DNA of 64,000 nt from Pseudonocardiales bacterium. Lineage in GTDB: Bacteria; Actinomycetota; Actinomycetes; Mycobacteriales; Pseudonocardiaceae. The stretch lies in the NCBI GenBank assembly GCA_019243635.1, contig JAFAUB010000166.1, forward strand, positions 1 to 64,000, in the 5' to 3' direction. The translations under genes were made by a program, and so were the position numbers. A model generated the notes under the pieces. That model was not told where the DNA came from, made no database searches, and was given only the letters and a program-made list of their open reading frames with translations. Positions 26,346 to 36,149 of this stretch are shown piece by piece (the stretch's first letter is position 1; each line of letters begins with the position of its first letter).

Positions 26346-26595
26346 GATCATGCTAGCCAGTGGTGCCGGCTTCGTCGAGGCCTTCGTCGGCGTGACCCGA
26401 CGGGGCGCAGTGCCACTGTCGGTGAACCCGCGCCTGGCCGCAGCCGACGTCGCGGCGATCGCCTCCGAGACGGGTGCTCGGCTGGTACTCACCTCGACGA
26501 GACAGACCCGTCGGCTGGCCGACCTGGACGGCGAGCCACCGGTACTGGTGGACGGGCTCCGGGGCCTCTGGGCAGTCGCACTGCGACTGCCGTGA
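26338..26595 (+). pseudogene. Acyl-CoA synthetase (AMP-binding) fragment
   Basis: About 80 codons starting VLIMLASGAGFVEAFVGVTR, RGAVPLSVNPRLAAADVAAI. This matches the first 100-150 residues of AMP-forming ligases, where the substrate-entry helix precedes the P-loop. There is no start codon, no P-loop, and the frame ends in ALRLP-stop. It is a leftover of a deletion that also removed the 5' end of the SARP gene. Confidence 0.65.
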
Positions 26596-26599
26596 GCAG

Positions 26600-26641
26600 G
26601 TGACGGGGACCCGCCGGCAGGGGGCGGCGGGTCCCCGTCAC
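26600..26641. terminator. 16-bp GC-rich hairpin
   Basis: GTGACGGGGACCCGCC pairs perfectly with GGCGGGTCCCCGTCAC around a 10-base loop. It lies after the decayed ligase fragment and 50 bases before ggt. There is no U-tail; it probably acts as a rho-independent-like terminator isolating ggt from upstream reading. Confidence 0.6.
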
Positions 26642-26690
26642 ACCCCTCACGGCAACCCACACCGGTAAGGTCGACCGCTGGAGGCCCTGA

Positions 26691-28541
26691 ATGCGTACAC
26701 GTCGATGTGGCGCCGCGCTGGCCGCGGGACTACTGCTCGGCGCGGGTCTGCTCACCGGAGCCGTGGCCTGCGCGCCGGCCGTGACGCCGACGAACCCGCC
26801 GGCCAAGACACCGGTGGCGCGGGGCGTCGGCGGGGCGGTGGTCTCGGACACCGCGGAGTCGACGCAGGCCGGCCTGGATGTGCTGCGCCAGGGTGGAACC
26901 GCCGCTGACGCTGCGGTCGCGGTGGCCTCGACGCTCGGCGTGACCGACCCCTACGTCGCGGGTATCGGCGGCGGCGGCTACCTCGTCTACTACGACGCGC
27001 GCACCCATCGGGTGTCCACGATCGACGGTCGGGAGACCACCCCGGCCGCTGACGAGCCGACGATGTTCCTCGACCCGGCGACCGGAAAGCCCGTGCCGTT
27101 CCCGGCCGCGGTGGACAGCGGACTGTCCGTCGGCGTGCCGGGCATGCTGGCCACCTGGCAGCGCGCGCTGCAGCGGTGGGGCCGCTTCGGGCTCGCCGAG
27201 GACCTGCGGTCGGCCGAGCAGGTCGCCGAGCGCGGCTTCGTGGTCGACGCGACGTTCCAGGAGCAGACGCGACGCAACGCCCGGCGCTTCGCCGCGTTCG
27301 GCTCGACGGCGGCACTGTTCCTGCCCGGCGGCAGGCCGCCCGCAGTGGGCTCGACGCTGCGCAACCCCGACCTCGCCAAGACCTACCGGGAGATCGGCGA
27401 GGGCGGGATCAGCGCGCTCTACGGCGGCTCGATCGGTGCCGACCTGGTCCAGGCCGTACAGCACCCGCCGCTGGCACCCCGTGCCACGCTGTCGGCAAGG
27501 CCCGGCTCGATGACGCTGTCGGACCTGCGTGCCTACCGCGCGCTGGACGCCGACCCGACGCACGTGAGCTACCGTGGCCTGGACGTGTACGGCATGGCGC
27601 CGTCCTCCAGCGGAGGTGTCACCGACGGCGAGGCGCTCAACATCCTGGGCAACTTCGACCTGTCCGCGATGAGCCGGGTACAGGCGCTGCACCACTACCT
27701 GGAGGCCAGCCGGCTGGCGTTCGCCGACCGTAACCGCTACCTCGGCGACCCCCGGTATGTGAACGTACCGCAGCAGCAGCTGCTCTCGACGTCCTTCAGC
27801 CGCCAACGCGCCTGTCTCATCGACCCGGCCAAGGCCGGCACCGGCCCGGTCACGGCGGGGGACCCGGTCTCCGCATCACGCGGCTGCGCGCCGGTCGGCG
27901 CGGCCGTCACGGTGCCCGACCGGGAGCACCACACCAACCACTTCGTGGTCGTCGACGGTGCGGGCGACGTCGTGTCGTATACCAACACGATCGAGGAGAT
28001 AGGTGGCAGCGGGATCGTGGTGCCCGGCCGCGGGTTCCTGCTCAACAACGAGCTGACCGACTTCAACTTCGCGCCCACGCAGGGCGGCGCGACCGATCCC
28101 AACCTGCCGGCGGCCGGCAAGCGGCCGGGCTCGAGCATGTCACCGACCATCGTGCTGAAGGACGACCGTCCGTTCCTGGCGGTCGGCTCGCCGGGGGGCG
28201 CCACGATCATCACCACGGTGCTGCAGATCCTGGTCAACCGGATCGACCTCGGCATGAGCCTGCCGGATGCGATCGCCGCGCCCCGCGCCTCGCAGCGCGA
28301 CGCCGCGACCACCCAGGCCGAGCCGGCGTTCGTCGCGGCGTCCACCACGCCTGGCCTGCAGGCGCTCGGGCACAGGTTTGTGATCAGGGACACCTCGCCG
28401 CTGGACCCCACTATCAAGATCAACCCGGAGATCGGCGTGGCGTCGGGACTGGAGTTCCTTCCCGGCGGCACGGTGCTCGCCGCCGGGGAGCCGACCCGCA
28501 ACGGCGGCAGCGCAGCCGGCGTCGTCAGCCCCACCCGCTGA
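26691..28541 (+). CDS. ggt: Gamma-glutamyltranspeptidase, lipoprotein form
   Basis: 616 residues. The N-terminus is a lipoprotein signal with a lipobox-like AVAC at residues 24-27. The large subunit starts VVSDTAESTQAGLDVLRQGG and continues with AGIGGGGYLVYYDA. The autoprocessing/catalytic Thr is in HHTNHFVVVDGAGDVVSYTN; the usual second Thr is Asn, but the nucleophile is retained. The small subunit has the SMSPTIVLKDDRP and GSPGGATIITTVLQ glycine motifs. It cleaves glutathione and gamma-glutamyl compounds outside the membrane. It is convergent with recG. Confidence 0.95.
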   Translation: MRTRRCGAALAAGLLLGAGLLTGAVACAPAVTPTNPPAKTPVARGVGGAVVSDTAESTQAGLDVLRQGGTAADAAVAVASTLGVTDPYVAGIGGGGYLVYYDARTHRVSTIDGRETTPAADEPTMFLDPATGKPVPFPAAVDSGLSVGVPGMLATWQRALQRWGRFGLAEDLRSAEQVAERGFVVDATFQEQTRRNARRFAAFGSTAALFLPGGRPPAVGSTLRNPDLAKTYREIGEGGISALYGGSIGADLVQAVQHPPLAPRATLSARPGSMTLSDLRAYRALDADPTHVSYRGLDVYGMAPSSSGGVTDGEALNILGNFDLSAMSRVQALHHYLEASRLAFADRNRYLGDPRYVNVPQQQLLSTSFSRQRACLIDPAKAGTGPVTAGDPVSASRGCAPVGAAVTVPDREHHTNHFVVVDGAGDVVSYTNTIEEIGGSGIVVPGRGFLLNNELTDFNFAPTQGGATDPNLPAAGKRPGSSMSPTIVLKDDRPFLAVGSPGGATIITTVLQILVNRIDLGMSLPDAIAAPRASQRDAATTQAEPAFVAASTTPGLQALGHRFVIRDTSPLDPTIKINPEIGVASGLEFLPGGTVLAAGEPTRNGGSAAGVVSPTR

Positions 28542-28554
28542 CCCCGGCGAGGGG

Positions 28555-30738
28555 TCAGATCTTCTGGAGGAACCGGGCACGCTCCTCGTCGAGCAGGTCG
28601 GCGGCCAGGCGGGCCAGGCCGGGGTGCCCGGTGAGGCCAGGATCGGCCGCGACCAGCCGCTGAGCGGTCTCCCGTGCCTGGCCGATGAGGTCCGCGTCGC
28701 GCAGCAGCGACAGCAGCTTGAGCCCGGAACGGCGGCCGGACTGCACCGCGCCGAGCACGTCTCCCTCGTGGCGCAGCTCCAGGTCCCGCTGGGCCAGCTC
28801 GAACCCGTCGGTGGTGGCGGCCACGGCGCCCAGCCGCTCCCGGGCGGTGCTGCCCTCCGGGAAGTCGGTCACCAGCAGGCACAGCCCAGGATGCGACCCC
28901 CGGCCGACCCGACCGCGCAGCTGGTGTAGCTGGCTGACCCCGAACCGCTGCGCGTCCATGATCACCATGACGGTGGCGTTGGGCACGTCCACGCCGACCT
29001 CGATGACGGTGGTGGCCACCAGCACATCGATCTCGCCGGCGGTGAACGACCGCATCACGGCGTCCTTGTCGGCACCCGGCAGGCGGCCGTGCAGCACCCC
29101 CAGCCGCAGTCCGGCCAGCGGACCTTCCTCGAGCCGAGGAGCCAGGTCGAGCACCGCCAGCGGTGGGCGCTCGCCGTCCTCGCCGGCGGCGTCCTCATCG
29201 GCGGTGTCCTCGCCGACGGCGTCCGCACCGCCGATCCGCGGGCAGACGACATAGGCCTGCCGGCCGGCGGCGACCTCCTCGGTGATCCGCCGCCACACCC
29301 GGTCCAGCCAGCCGGGTTTCTCCCCGACCGGCACCACCGTGGTCGAGATCGGTGACCGGCCGCTCGGTAGCTCGCGCAGCGCGGAGACCTCCAGGTCACC
29401 GTAGACGGTCATCGCGACGGTGCGCGGGATCGGCGTCGCGGTCATCACCAGCACGTGCGGGCTGGTGCCGTCGGCCGCCCTGGCGCGTAGCGCGTCGCGC
29501 TGCTCGACACCGAAGCGGTGCTGCTCGTCGACCACCACCAGGCCCAGGTCGGCGAAGGACACCCGATCCTGGATCAGGGCGTGCGTGCCGACCACGATCC
29601 CGGCCGCACCGCTGGCCACGTCCAGCAGCGCCCGCTTGCGGTCCCGGGCCGGCAGTGAGCCGGTGAGCAGGACGATCCGGGTGGCCTGCTCGGCTGACCC
29701 CAGCTCGCCGGCCCGACCATGCTCGCCCAGCATCGCTCGCAGGGACCGGGCGTGCTGCGCGGCGAGCACCTCGGTGGGCGCCAGCAGCACCGCCTGCCGT
29801 CCCGCGTCGAGGACCCGCAGCATCGCGCGCAGCGCCACCACGGTCTTCCCCGACCCGACCTCGCCCTGCAGCAACCGGTTCATCGGATGCTCACCGGCCA
29901 GCTCAGCGGCCAGCAGCTCACCCACCTCCCGCTGCCCGGCGGTCAACGTGAAGGGCAGCACGCTATCGAACGCGGCGGCCAGCCCACCGTCCCGGCGCGG
30001 GCAGGCCGGCGCGGGCCGGGACGACGCCTCCTGACGGCGCCGCGCGAGGGTGAGCTGCACCGCCATCGCCTCATCCCACTTCAGCCGGCGCTGCGCGGTG
30101 GCGATCTGCGCGCGGTCATCACAGCGGTGCACGGCCCGCAACGCCGCGCCCAGCTCCGGCAGCCGGTGCGCCGCGCGCAAGGACGGCGGCAGCGGGTCGG
30201 TCGGGTCGTCCAGGACGTCGAAGACCTGCCGGACACAGAGCTGGATCGTCCAGGACGGCAGGTCCTTGGTGGCGGGATAGACCGGGATCAGTGGCCGGGC
30301 GAACTCGGCGAGCTGGTCCGCGTCGCCGTCGAGCAGCTGGTACCTCGGGTGGGTGAGCTGCAGGGTGCGGGCTTTGCCGTACCTCGTCACTCGGCCCGCG
30401 AACAACGCCTTCCGCCCAGGGGTGAGCACCTCGGGCAGGTGTCTCTGGTTGAAGAAAGTGAGGTCCAGCTCGCGGGTGCCGTCCCAGATCACCGCGTGCT
30501 GGATGGTGCCGTTCTTCCGCTGCATCCGCCGGGAGCCGCACTTGCGGACCTCGGCGACGACGGTGACGTCCTCCCCCGCCGCCAGATCCGCGATCGGGGT
30601 GAGCTGGCCCTGGTCGGCGTACCGGCGTGGGTAGTGTCGCAACAGGTCACCGACGGTGTGCACGTCCAGCTGCCCGGCCAGCAGCGTCGCTGATCTCGCG
30701 TCGAGCACCCGGTCCAGCGCGTCATCCATCCCGGCCAC
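28555..30738 (-). CDS. recG: ATP-dependent DNA helicase RecG
   Basis: 727 residues, family length; ATG 30738 or 30729. An N-terminal wedge/OB-fold is followed by helicase motifs I ([19 protein letters not shown]), II ([18 protein letters not shown]), III ([18 protein letters not shown]) and VI ([20 protein letters not shown]). It rescues stalled forks and Holliday junctions. An acidic low-complexity insertion ([17 protein letters not shown]) lies between the helicase lobes. It sits upstream of and divergent from rpmB. Confidence 0.97.
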   Translation of the reverse strand: MAGMDDALDRVLDARSATLLAGQLDVHTVGDLLRHYPRRYADQGQLTPIADLAAGEDVTVVAEVRKCGSRRMQRKNGTIQHAVIWDGTRELDLTFFNQRHLPEVLTPGRKALFAGRVTRYGKARTLQLTHPRYQLLDGDADQLAEFARPLIPVYPATKDLPSWTIQLCVRQVFDVLDDPTDPLPPSLRAAHRLPELGAALRAVHRCDDRAQIATAQRRLKWDEAMAVQLTLARRRQEASSRPAPACPRRDGGLAAAFDSVLPFTLTAGQREVGELLAAELAGEHPMNRLLQGEVGSGKTVVALRAMLRVLDAGRQAVLLAPTEVLAAQHARSLRAMLGEHGRAGELGSAEQATRIVLLTGSLPARDRKRALLDVASGAAGIVVGTHALIQDRVSFADLGLVVVDEQHRFGVEQRDALRARAADGTSPHVLVMTATPIPRTVAMTVYGDLEVSALRELPSGRSPISTTVVPVGEKPGWLDRVWRRITEEVAAGRQAYVVCPRIGGADAVGEDTADEDAAGEDGERPPLAVLDLAPRLEEGPLAGLRLGVLHGRLPGADKDAVMRSFTAGEIDVLVATTVIEVGVDVPNATVMVIMDAQRFGVSQLHQLRGRVGRGSHPGLCLLVTDFPEGSTARERLGAVAATTDGFELAQRDLELRHEGDVLGAVQSGRRSGLKLLSLLRDADLIGQARETAQRLVAADPGLTGHPGLARLAADLLDEERARFLQKI

Positions 30739-30893
30739 GGCTTACCCCACCCTGCTTGAAGAGCCACCACCGAGGAAGGTTACCGATCCGCTGCTGTCCC
30801 CGGTGGGTAGCGCCGCGCACCGTGGGGTTACCCTTACCGGGCCGCCGCACTAGCGGGCGTGCCACCCTATGCGACGAACCCAGGGAGTGTGAC

Positions 30894-31085
30894 ATGGCTG
30901 CCGTGTGCGACGTCTGCGGCAAGGGACCGGGCTTCGGCATGTCGGTCTCGCACTCGCACCGGCGGACCCACCGCCGGTGGAACCCGAACATCCAGACCGT
31001 CCGAGCGAAGATCGGCGCTAGCCGGCGCCGCCGCCTGAACGTCTGCACCTCCTGCCTCAAAGCGGGCAAAGTCTCGCGAGGCTGA
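30894..31085 (+). CDS. rpmB: 50S ribosomal protein L28
   Basis: 63 residues. [20 protein letters not shown] at the N-terminus and [15 protein letters not shown] at the end give two CxxC pairs, the zinc-binding C+ form. It is divergent from recG with about 155 bases between. Mycobacterial genomes have DAK-phosphatase genes in this interval; they are absent here. Confidence 0.96.
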   Translation: MAAVCDVCGKGPGFGMSVSHSHRRTHRRWNPNIQTVRAKIGASRRRRLNVCTSCLKAGKVSRG

Positions 31086-31323
31086 CCGCCCTCGGAGCGC
31101 CATTCGGAGCCGAGTCGGCCTAAGTGAGTTGCAGGCAGAGGCTGATGTGGTCCGCTCCGAGCCCACAGCTGCGGCTTGGGAGCCGGTGGGCACCGAGTAC
31201 GCCCGGCTGCCACGATGCCGTGGCCACGGGTGCTGAGTAGTCGCCCGAGCGCATGTGACCGCTCTGCGGGTCCCCGTTACCCGATCGGGGGTCAGCGGCT
31301 AGCCTGACGCCGGACTGATCTCG

Positions 31324-32283
31324 GTGAATGATAGTGGTGAACTCGTGAGCAATGGCGCGACTGTCGGCGGCTCAGGGCATCTGGGAGATCGCCTAGCGCG
31401 GCTGCGAAGGCTTGCTGACCTGAGTCAGGAGATCTTGGCGGAACGCTCCGGGATTTCCGTCGATGGGATCCGGAAGCTGGAGCAGCACCGGAAACATTCG
31501 GTGCGGCTGCCCATTCTGCACAAGCTGGCCACCGGCCTCGGGGTTGAGGTCACAGCGTTGTCAGGTGATCCTCCAGCGCTGTCGGCTGAGCAGGGCGAGT
31601 CCCCGGGACTGGTGGCCATTCGTCGGGCGATCATGTCGTCTCAGCTGGCGCCGACGCCAGAGCCTGACAGTGCTGAGCCGCTCTCCCTCGACCTGCTGAG
31701 GGAAGAGATCGCTGAGGGCTGGACACTCCACCACGCGGCCGCGTTCGGACAGTTAGTGCGGTCGCTGCCGGAGATTATCGACGACGCTAGGATTGCTGTG
31801 GCGGTAGGACAAGGAGACCAACGCGAAGCAGCACAGGTCGCCCTAGGCAAAGCGCTCCAGCTTGGCGGCCATCTGGCCATCAGGTTGGGCAAGACAGACC
31901 TAGCGCTGTCGAGTTCGGAGAGGGGACTGCGAGCAGCGGATTCGGGAGACGATCCGCTGCCGGCTCCGAGGGTCTCTAACTCGATCGCCTGAGCGTATCA
32001 ACGACAGAACCGCTTGGCTGACGTACAGCGCCTCGCTGTTCACGCTGCGGATAGCGTCGAGCGCAACGGCCTTCGGATCGCGAATCAAATGCTAGCATGG
32101 GGTGGCTTGTTGATCTCCGCAGCGACCAGTACCGGACGAGAAGGCGATGACGAACAGGCTGGCGACATACTCAAGGTCGCCGAAACCGCAACAGGGCGTC
32201 TTGCGACGGTTAGCGGAGATCCTCGGGGTCACCGACTAGCGCAACGTCACCAGACTAGGACGTTCCGTCCCTGTGCCGCCTAG
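31324..32283 (+). pseudogene. XRE-family regulator gene interrupted by one in-frame TGA
   Basis: Residues 1-222 give an N-terminal Cro/CI HTH (LARLRRLADLSQEILAERSG, ISVDGIRKLEQHRKHS) and helical TPR-like repeats. The frame stops at TGA 31990-31992 in SNSIA-stop-AYQRQNRLADVQRLA. The same frame then runs on for another 97 codons of continuous family-like sequence (SVERNGLRIANQMLAWGGLL) to 32283. The family has Trp at that position (SIAWAY), so a single TGG-to-TGA change explains it. The end is also shorter than the usual 400-residue family members. Either a fresh pseudogene or, much less likely, a readthrough product. Confidence 0.8.
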
Positions 32284-32411
32284 CTTTGCCACGCCACACT
32301 CTGCCCTGCCGACCTCCCGTCGTCTCTTGGCTGGTCGGCGGCCTGTCCGGCCCTGCCCTGGTCACGGCCGGACAGGCCCCCAAGAAGTCGAGCGTGGGAG
32401 GGCGGTTCTCG

Positions 32412-32621
32412 GTGGACACGGTAATGCAGCGGAAGAACGAGCGCGGCCGATCGGCCGTGGATGGGCGCCGTATTGATGATGCGCAGGCGTGCACTGTGGT
32501 GGTGCATGAGGTGGGCAGCGGGTGGACACTGTATCCCCATGGTGCCGGGCAGCTCGGTGTGAGCTTGGAGATGGCGGCGGCGGTTCGGGTAGCTGAGGCG
32601 ATTCTGGCTGGTGTCCGGTGA
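32412..32621 (+). CDS. Small hypothetical protein linked to XRE regulators
   Basis: 69 residues from GTG 32412, with GGGAGGG about nine bases upstream; ATG 32424 would be too far. It is charged at the N-terminus and ends with SGWTLYPHGAGQLGVSLEMA and a hydrophobic helix AAAVRVAEAILAG. It resembles the small protein at 196-426. Its stop overlaps the next GTG in GTGA, indicating coupling. Such small proteins next to XRE genes are common in actinomycetes and uncharacterised. Confidence 0.55.
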   Translation: MDTVMQRKNERGRSAVDGRRIDDAQACTVVVHEVGSGWTLYPHGAGQLGVSLEMAAAVRVAEAILAGVR

Positions 32622-32935
32622 GCGCGGCGCGGTTGTACTCGGTGGCGCGGTCGGATGTTGCGTGTGAGTCCTGGTGCGATCCGCGCTGGTATAGCCCGGG
32701 TATCCAGTGCCGTAGCGCTCCGGTGCAGGTCGATACCGCTGCGGCGCGCTACACGCTGAGTTTGCGGCGCTGGTGGGTCGATCGGAAAGACCCGGACGCG
32801 GATAGCAGGACATGTGGAGGAACTACTTTATCGGCGAGTGCGGGCACTGGGTGTACTTCACCGGACAGGCGTTACACGTCGGACCGTGGCGCGAGTGCGA
32901 GACCGAACCGGCTGCGAGAGGCCCGGGGTGACTGA
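32618..32935 (+). CDS. Hypothetical Cys/Trp-rich protein, possibly frameshifted
   Basis: The frame starts at GTG 32618, overlapping the previous stop. The first 60 residues (CESWCDPRWYSPGIQCRSAP, SLRRWWVDRKDPDA) look like a genuine small Cys/Trp-rich domain. The second half becomes Ser/Arg-rich nonsense. Another frame from ATG 32812 to 32931 encodes a 39-residue peptide with IGECGHWVYFTGQALHVGPW, which looks more protein-like. Either two short overlapping genes or one gene with a frameshift near 32800. Confidence 0.4.
   Translation: MSAARLYSVARSDVACESWCDPRWYSPGIQCRSAPVQVDTAAARYTLSLRRWWVDRKDPDADSRTCGGTTLSASAGTGCTSPDRRYTSDRGASARPNRLREARGD
32812..32931 (+). CDS. Possible 39-residue peptide
   Basis: ATG 32812 to TGA 32931. 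It has Trp, Tyr, Cys and His in a compact GECGHWVYFTGQALHVGPWR stretch unlike a random frame. GATAGCAGGAC lies upstream. It overlaps the 3' half of the preceding frame and may be its true continuation after a frameshift. Tentative. Confidence 0.35.
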   Translation: MWRNYFIGECGHWVYFTGQALHVGPWRECETEPAARGPG

Positions 32936-32979
32936 GAGCCCGGACGTGCTCTAGCCGAATCGCGGTTCTGAGCTATGAG

Positions 32980-33657
32980 CTAGGGCAGAGCCCAGTCGAC
33001 GGGGTCGGCTCCCAGGTCGGTGAGCATCTGGTTGGCACGGGTGAAGGGGCGGGAGCCGAAGAAGCCGCGATCGGCTGACATCGGCGATGGGTGCGCGGAC
33101 TCGACGCACGGCACGTCGGAGAGCATCGGACGCAGCGTGCGAGCGTCCCGGCCCCACAGAATCGCGACCAGCGGGCGGGCTGGACGTGCCACCAGCGCAC
33201 GGATGGCCTGCTCGGTGACCTCCTCCCAACCCTTGCCGCGGTGCGAGCCCGGACGCCCAGGCTCCACCGTGAGCACCCTGTTGAGCAGCAGTACGCCGCG
33301 CCCGGCCCACGGGCTGAGATCCCCGCTGGACGGGGTGGGCAGTCCGAGGTCGTCGCTGTACTCCCGGAAGATGTTGGCCAGGCTGCGCGGCAGCGGTCGC
33401 ACCCCCGGCTCGACCGAGAATGACAGCCCCACCGCGTGACCTGGGGTCGGATAGGGGTCCTGGCCGACGATGAGTACCCGTACCTGGTCGAAAGGTTGGG
33501 TGAAGGCTCGCAGGATGTTGGCTCCGGAGGGCAGGTAGCGTCGCCCCGCGGCGAGCTCGGCCCGGAGGAACTCACCGGCGGCGGCAATCTGGCCGGCCAC
33601 CGGCTCCAGCGCACCGGCCCAGCCGGTTTCGACGATCTCGTCCACAGCTGCTGGCAT
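32980..33657 (-). CDS. ung: Uracil-DNA glycosylase, family 1
   Basis: 225 residues from ATG 33657; the frame extends to 33735 without conservation. [20 protein letters not shown] contains the catalytic Asp in [16 protein letters not shown] and [20 protein letters not shown] hold the leucine-loop/His region. It excises uracil from DNA. It is followed upstream by thiL on the same strand, as in mycobacteria. Confidence 0.96.
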   Translation of the reverse strand: MPAAVDEIVETGWAGALEPVAGQIAAAGEFLRAELAAGRRYLPSGANILRAFTQPFDQVRVLIVGQDPYPTPGHAVGLSFSVEPGVRPLPRSLANIFREYSDDLGLPTPSSGDLSPWAGRGVLLLNRVLTVEPGRPGSHRGKGWEEVTEQAIRALVARPARPLVAILWGRDARTLRPMLSDVPCVESAHPSPMSADRGFFGSRPFTRANQMLTDLGADPVDWALP

Positions 33658-33716
33658 GGCCGGCAGCCTACGGCTAGCACGTGAGTGACGATACGAGGGA
33701 TGACCCGCATCGCCAC

Positions 33717-34712
33717 TCACGCGAAGTGCTCCCACCCCGCTGGGAACACGTCATAAGCGTCACCGTCGACAGTCACGCCACGGCCCTGGCGCACCACGCC
33801 GAGCTCCGTCCACCCGGCGGGCAGCGCGACACCAGCGGGAAAACACGCCAGCAAGGCGTGGTCATCCCCCCCGGTGAGCACCCAGTGCAGCGCGTCGGCG
33901 CCCAGCGCCGAGGCCACCTCGGCCACCGTGGCGGCTACCGGCACCGCCGCCGAGTCGATGTCGATGCCGACACCGGAGGCCTCGGCGAGGTGTCCAGCGT
34001 CGGCGAGCAGGCCATCCGAGACATCGATCATCGCCGTGGCGCCCGCCGCGGCGGCTCGAGTGCCGGCGCCGTAAGGAGGCTCCGGCACTCGATGGGCACC
34101 CACCACCGCCGGCGGAGATCGGAACCCCCGGCGAAGCACCGCAAGACCCGCGGCGGCCCAGCCCAGCCTGCCGCACAGCCCGAGCACGTCCCCGGGCCGG
34201 GCACCGGATCTGGTGACCGGTGGCCGGCCTCGCAGGTCGCCCAGCGCGGTCACCGACACCACGAGCTCCGCGCAGCTGACCACGTCGCCGCCGACGATGC
34301 CGGCACCGGCCTGCTCGGCCTCCTCCCACATCCCGGCGGCCAGCCCATCCACAGTAGACACCGGGGTGCGTCCGGGCACGGCCAGCCCGACGACCAGCGC
34401 GGTGGGCACCGCACCCATTGCCACCACGTCGGCCAGGTTGGCGGCCACCGCCTTGCGCCCGACCTGGTGCGGGGTGGACCAGTCCAGCCGGAAGTGCACC
34501 CCCTCGACGAGCACGTCGGTGCTCACCACCACCCGGCCGTCCGCGGCGACCAGCACCGCTGCGTCGTCCCCCGGGCCGAGCAAGGTGGCCACCGGTAGTC
34601 GCCGGCCCGAGGTGATCCGGGCGATGAGCCTGAACTCCCCCAGCTCGGCCACCGAGCCCGGGTCGGACGGCGGCGGGTCAGGTGGGGCACCTCCAGCAGC
34701 GCACACAGTCAC
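33717..34712 (-). CDS. thiL: Thiamine-monophosphate kinase
   Basis: 331 residues if started at GTG 34712 (a longer frame reaches 34790 but overlaps the divergent Lrp-like gene). Motifs: [20 protein letters not shown] (metal and phosphate binding) near residue 43, [20 protein letters not shown], and [20 protein letters not shown]. It converts ThMP to ThDP. It is upstream of ung and divergent from the Lrp-like gene. Confidence 0.95.
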   Translation of the reverse strand: MTVCAAGGAPPDPPPSDPGSVAELGEFRLIARITSGRRLPVATLLGPGDDAAVLVAADGRVVVSTDVLVEGVHFRLDWSTPHQVGRKAVAANLADVVAMGAVPTALVVGLAVPGRTPVSTVDGLAAGMWEEAEQAGAGIVGGDVVSCAELVVSVTALGDLRGRPPVTRSGARPGDVLGLCGRLGWAAAGLAVLRRGFRSPPAVVGAHRVPEPPYGAGTRAAAAGATAMIDVSDGLLADAGHLAEASGVGIDIDSAAVPVAATVAEVASALGADALHWVLTGGDDHALLACFPAGVALPAGWTELGVVRQGRGVTVDGDAYDVFPAGWEHFA

Positions 34713-34777
34713 ATCCCTGGTCCAGGCGGTAGGTTTCGTTCTACTCCGACGGAGCCGACGAGACGAAGGGTCACGCC

Positions 34778-35014
34778 GTGGTTCAGGCATACATCCTCAT
34801 CCAGACCGAGGTCGGCAAGGCCGCTGCGGTGGTCGCGGCGGTGTCGAGCCTGCCCGGCGTCGCGAGCGCGGAGGACGTCACCGGCCCCTACGACGTGATC
34901 GTGCGGGCGGAGGCCGCCGACGTGGACCAGTTGGGCCAGCTCGTGGTGGCCAGGGTGCAGACGGTGGAGGGCATCACCCGCACACTGACCTGCCCCGTCG
35001 TACACCTGTCCTGA
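34778..35014 (+). CDS. Lrp/AsnC ligand-binding (RAM) domain protein
   Basis: 78 residues, no DNA-binding domain: a stand-alone RAM domain (AYILIQTEVGKAAAVVAAVS; GPYDVIVRAEAADVDQLGQL; VEGITRTLTCPVVHL). The start is GTG 34778. Such SraA-type proteins bind amino acids and may modulate full-length Lrp regulators. It is followed after 11 bases by the DUF3515 gene, so probably co-transcribed. The same gene order occurs in other actinobacteria. Confidence 0.88.
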   Translation: MVQAYILIQTEVGKAAAVVAAVSSLPGVASAEDVTGPYDVIVRAEAADVDQLGQLVVARVQTVEGITRTLTCPVVHLS

Positions 35015-35025
35015 CGGCGCCCGGC

Positions 35026-35568
35026 GTGTTCTCCTCCATCGCCGCACGGCCGGCCGGCGCCCCGCGTTGGCCGCTCGGGATCGCCCTGGCCCTGGCGGTG
35101 GCCCTGGTGGTGGGAGTGCTCATCGCTGCCGCGATGGTACGCGGCCAGGCTCCAGGTCCGCTGAGGCTTGCCACCCTGCCCGCTCCGTCGGCCGGTTCCG
35201 TAGACTGCGTGCGGCTACTGGCAGCACTGCCCGAGAAGCTGGACGGGGGCGAGATGGGTGCCTTGGAACGACGGCAGCTCGCCGCGCCGGCCCCTGCGGG
35301 CACGGCCGGCTGGGGTGAGCCACCGGTGGTGCTGCGCTGCGGGCTCGACCGGCCTGCCGAGCTCACCGCGACCTCTCGACTGCTGGACGTCTCCGGAGTG
35401 CAGTTCCTCGAGATCGTCAACCCCGACACGAGCGCCTGGGTCGCGGTGGACCGAGGGGTCTATGTCTCGGTGGCCCTGCCACCCACGAGCGGCAGCGGAC
35501 CGCTGCAGCAAGTCGCCGCGGTGATCGCGAGCACCCTGCCGCGGCGCGAGGTGGACGTCCCGCTCTGA
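35026..35568 (+). CDS. DUF3515 membrane-anchored protein
   Basis: 180 residues from GTG 35026. One N-terminal membrane segment (LGIALALAVALVVGVLIAAA) is followed by an extracytoplasmic domain with DCVRLLAALPEKLDG and LRCGLDRPAELTATSRLL, and a paired-cysteine layout typical of DUF3515. Function is unknown; the orthologue sits between thiL and ddl in mycobacteria (Rv2980). It is convergent with the DUF742 gene. Confidence 0.85.
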   Translation: MFSSIAARPAGAPRWPLGIALALAVALVVGVLIAAAMVRGQAPGPLRLATLPAPSAGSVDCVRLLAALPEKLDGGEMGALERRQLAAPAPAGTAGWGEPPVVLRCGLDRPAELTATSRLLDVSGVQFLEIVNPDTSAWVAVDRGVYVSVALPPTSGSGPLQQVAAVIASTLPRREVDVPL

Positions 35569-35573
35569 TCGCG

Positions 35574-36074
35574 CTACATCCGGTACAGTCCGGTCAGCAC
35601 CCGCTCCATCATCGAGAGGTCCGGCGCGTTCCCCCAGCCCCTGGGGTTGCGGTGCACGCGCACCAAGCCGGTGTCGATCATGTCGGCGAGCAGCACCCGG
35701 GCCACTCCCAGCGGCAGCGTGAGCAGGGCGGCGACCTCGGCGACCGAGCGGATGTCGGCGCACAGCTCAGCGATCGCGGCATGCTCGGCGGAACAGATCG
35801 CCGCCACGTTTCGACCCTCGTCGCTAGTGGACACCAGCGTCTCGAGGGCGAGGTCGGTCACCGGCCGGGTACGCCCTCGGGTCCAGGTGTAGGGACGGAC
35901 GGCGACCCGGAAGTCCTCCGGCTCATCCCGTTCCGCGACTGCCCACTCGTCCGCGACGTGATCGTCTGGTTGCGCGTGCCGGGCCCGATAACCGTCCCGG
36001 CTCGGACCGTTGCTTCCGAATGAGAGGAACAATCGCGATACCTCCACGCCGGACGTCAGAACCCCGGAGCACAC
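35574..36074 (-). CDS. DUF742 protein, orphan of a Cvn-type conservon
   Basis: 166 residues; the N-terminal start is uncertain. The conserved part begins VRPYTWTRGRTRPVTDLALE and continues ICSAEHAAIAELCADIRSVA and LLTLPLGVARVLLADMIDTG, a winged-helix-like DUF742 (CvnC) domain. These proteins normally sit between a sensor kinase/roadblock protein and a small GTPase. Here none of those partners is adjacent: the neighbours are DUF3515 and ddl. The role is inferred only from the family. Confidence 0.85.
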   Translation of the reverse strand: MCSGVLTSGVEVSRLFLSFGSNGPSRDGYRARHAQPDDHVADEWAVAERDEPEDFRVAVRPYTWTRGRTRPVTDLALETLVSTSDEGRNVAAICSAEHAAIAELCADIRSVAEVAALLTLPLGVARVLLADMIDTGLVRVHRNPRGWGNAPDLSMMERVLTGLYRM

Positions 36075-36149
36075 CAGCGGACCGCACGGGCGGACCCCTC
36101 TGCTTAACTAGTAGTTCATGACTAGGTCGCTGGAGTTCACCCGATCGAC

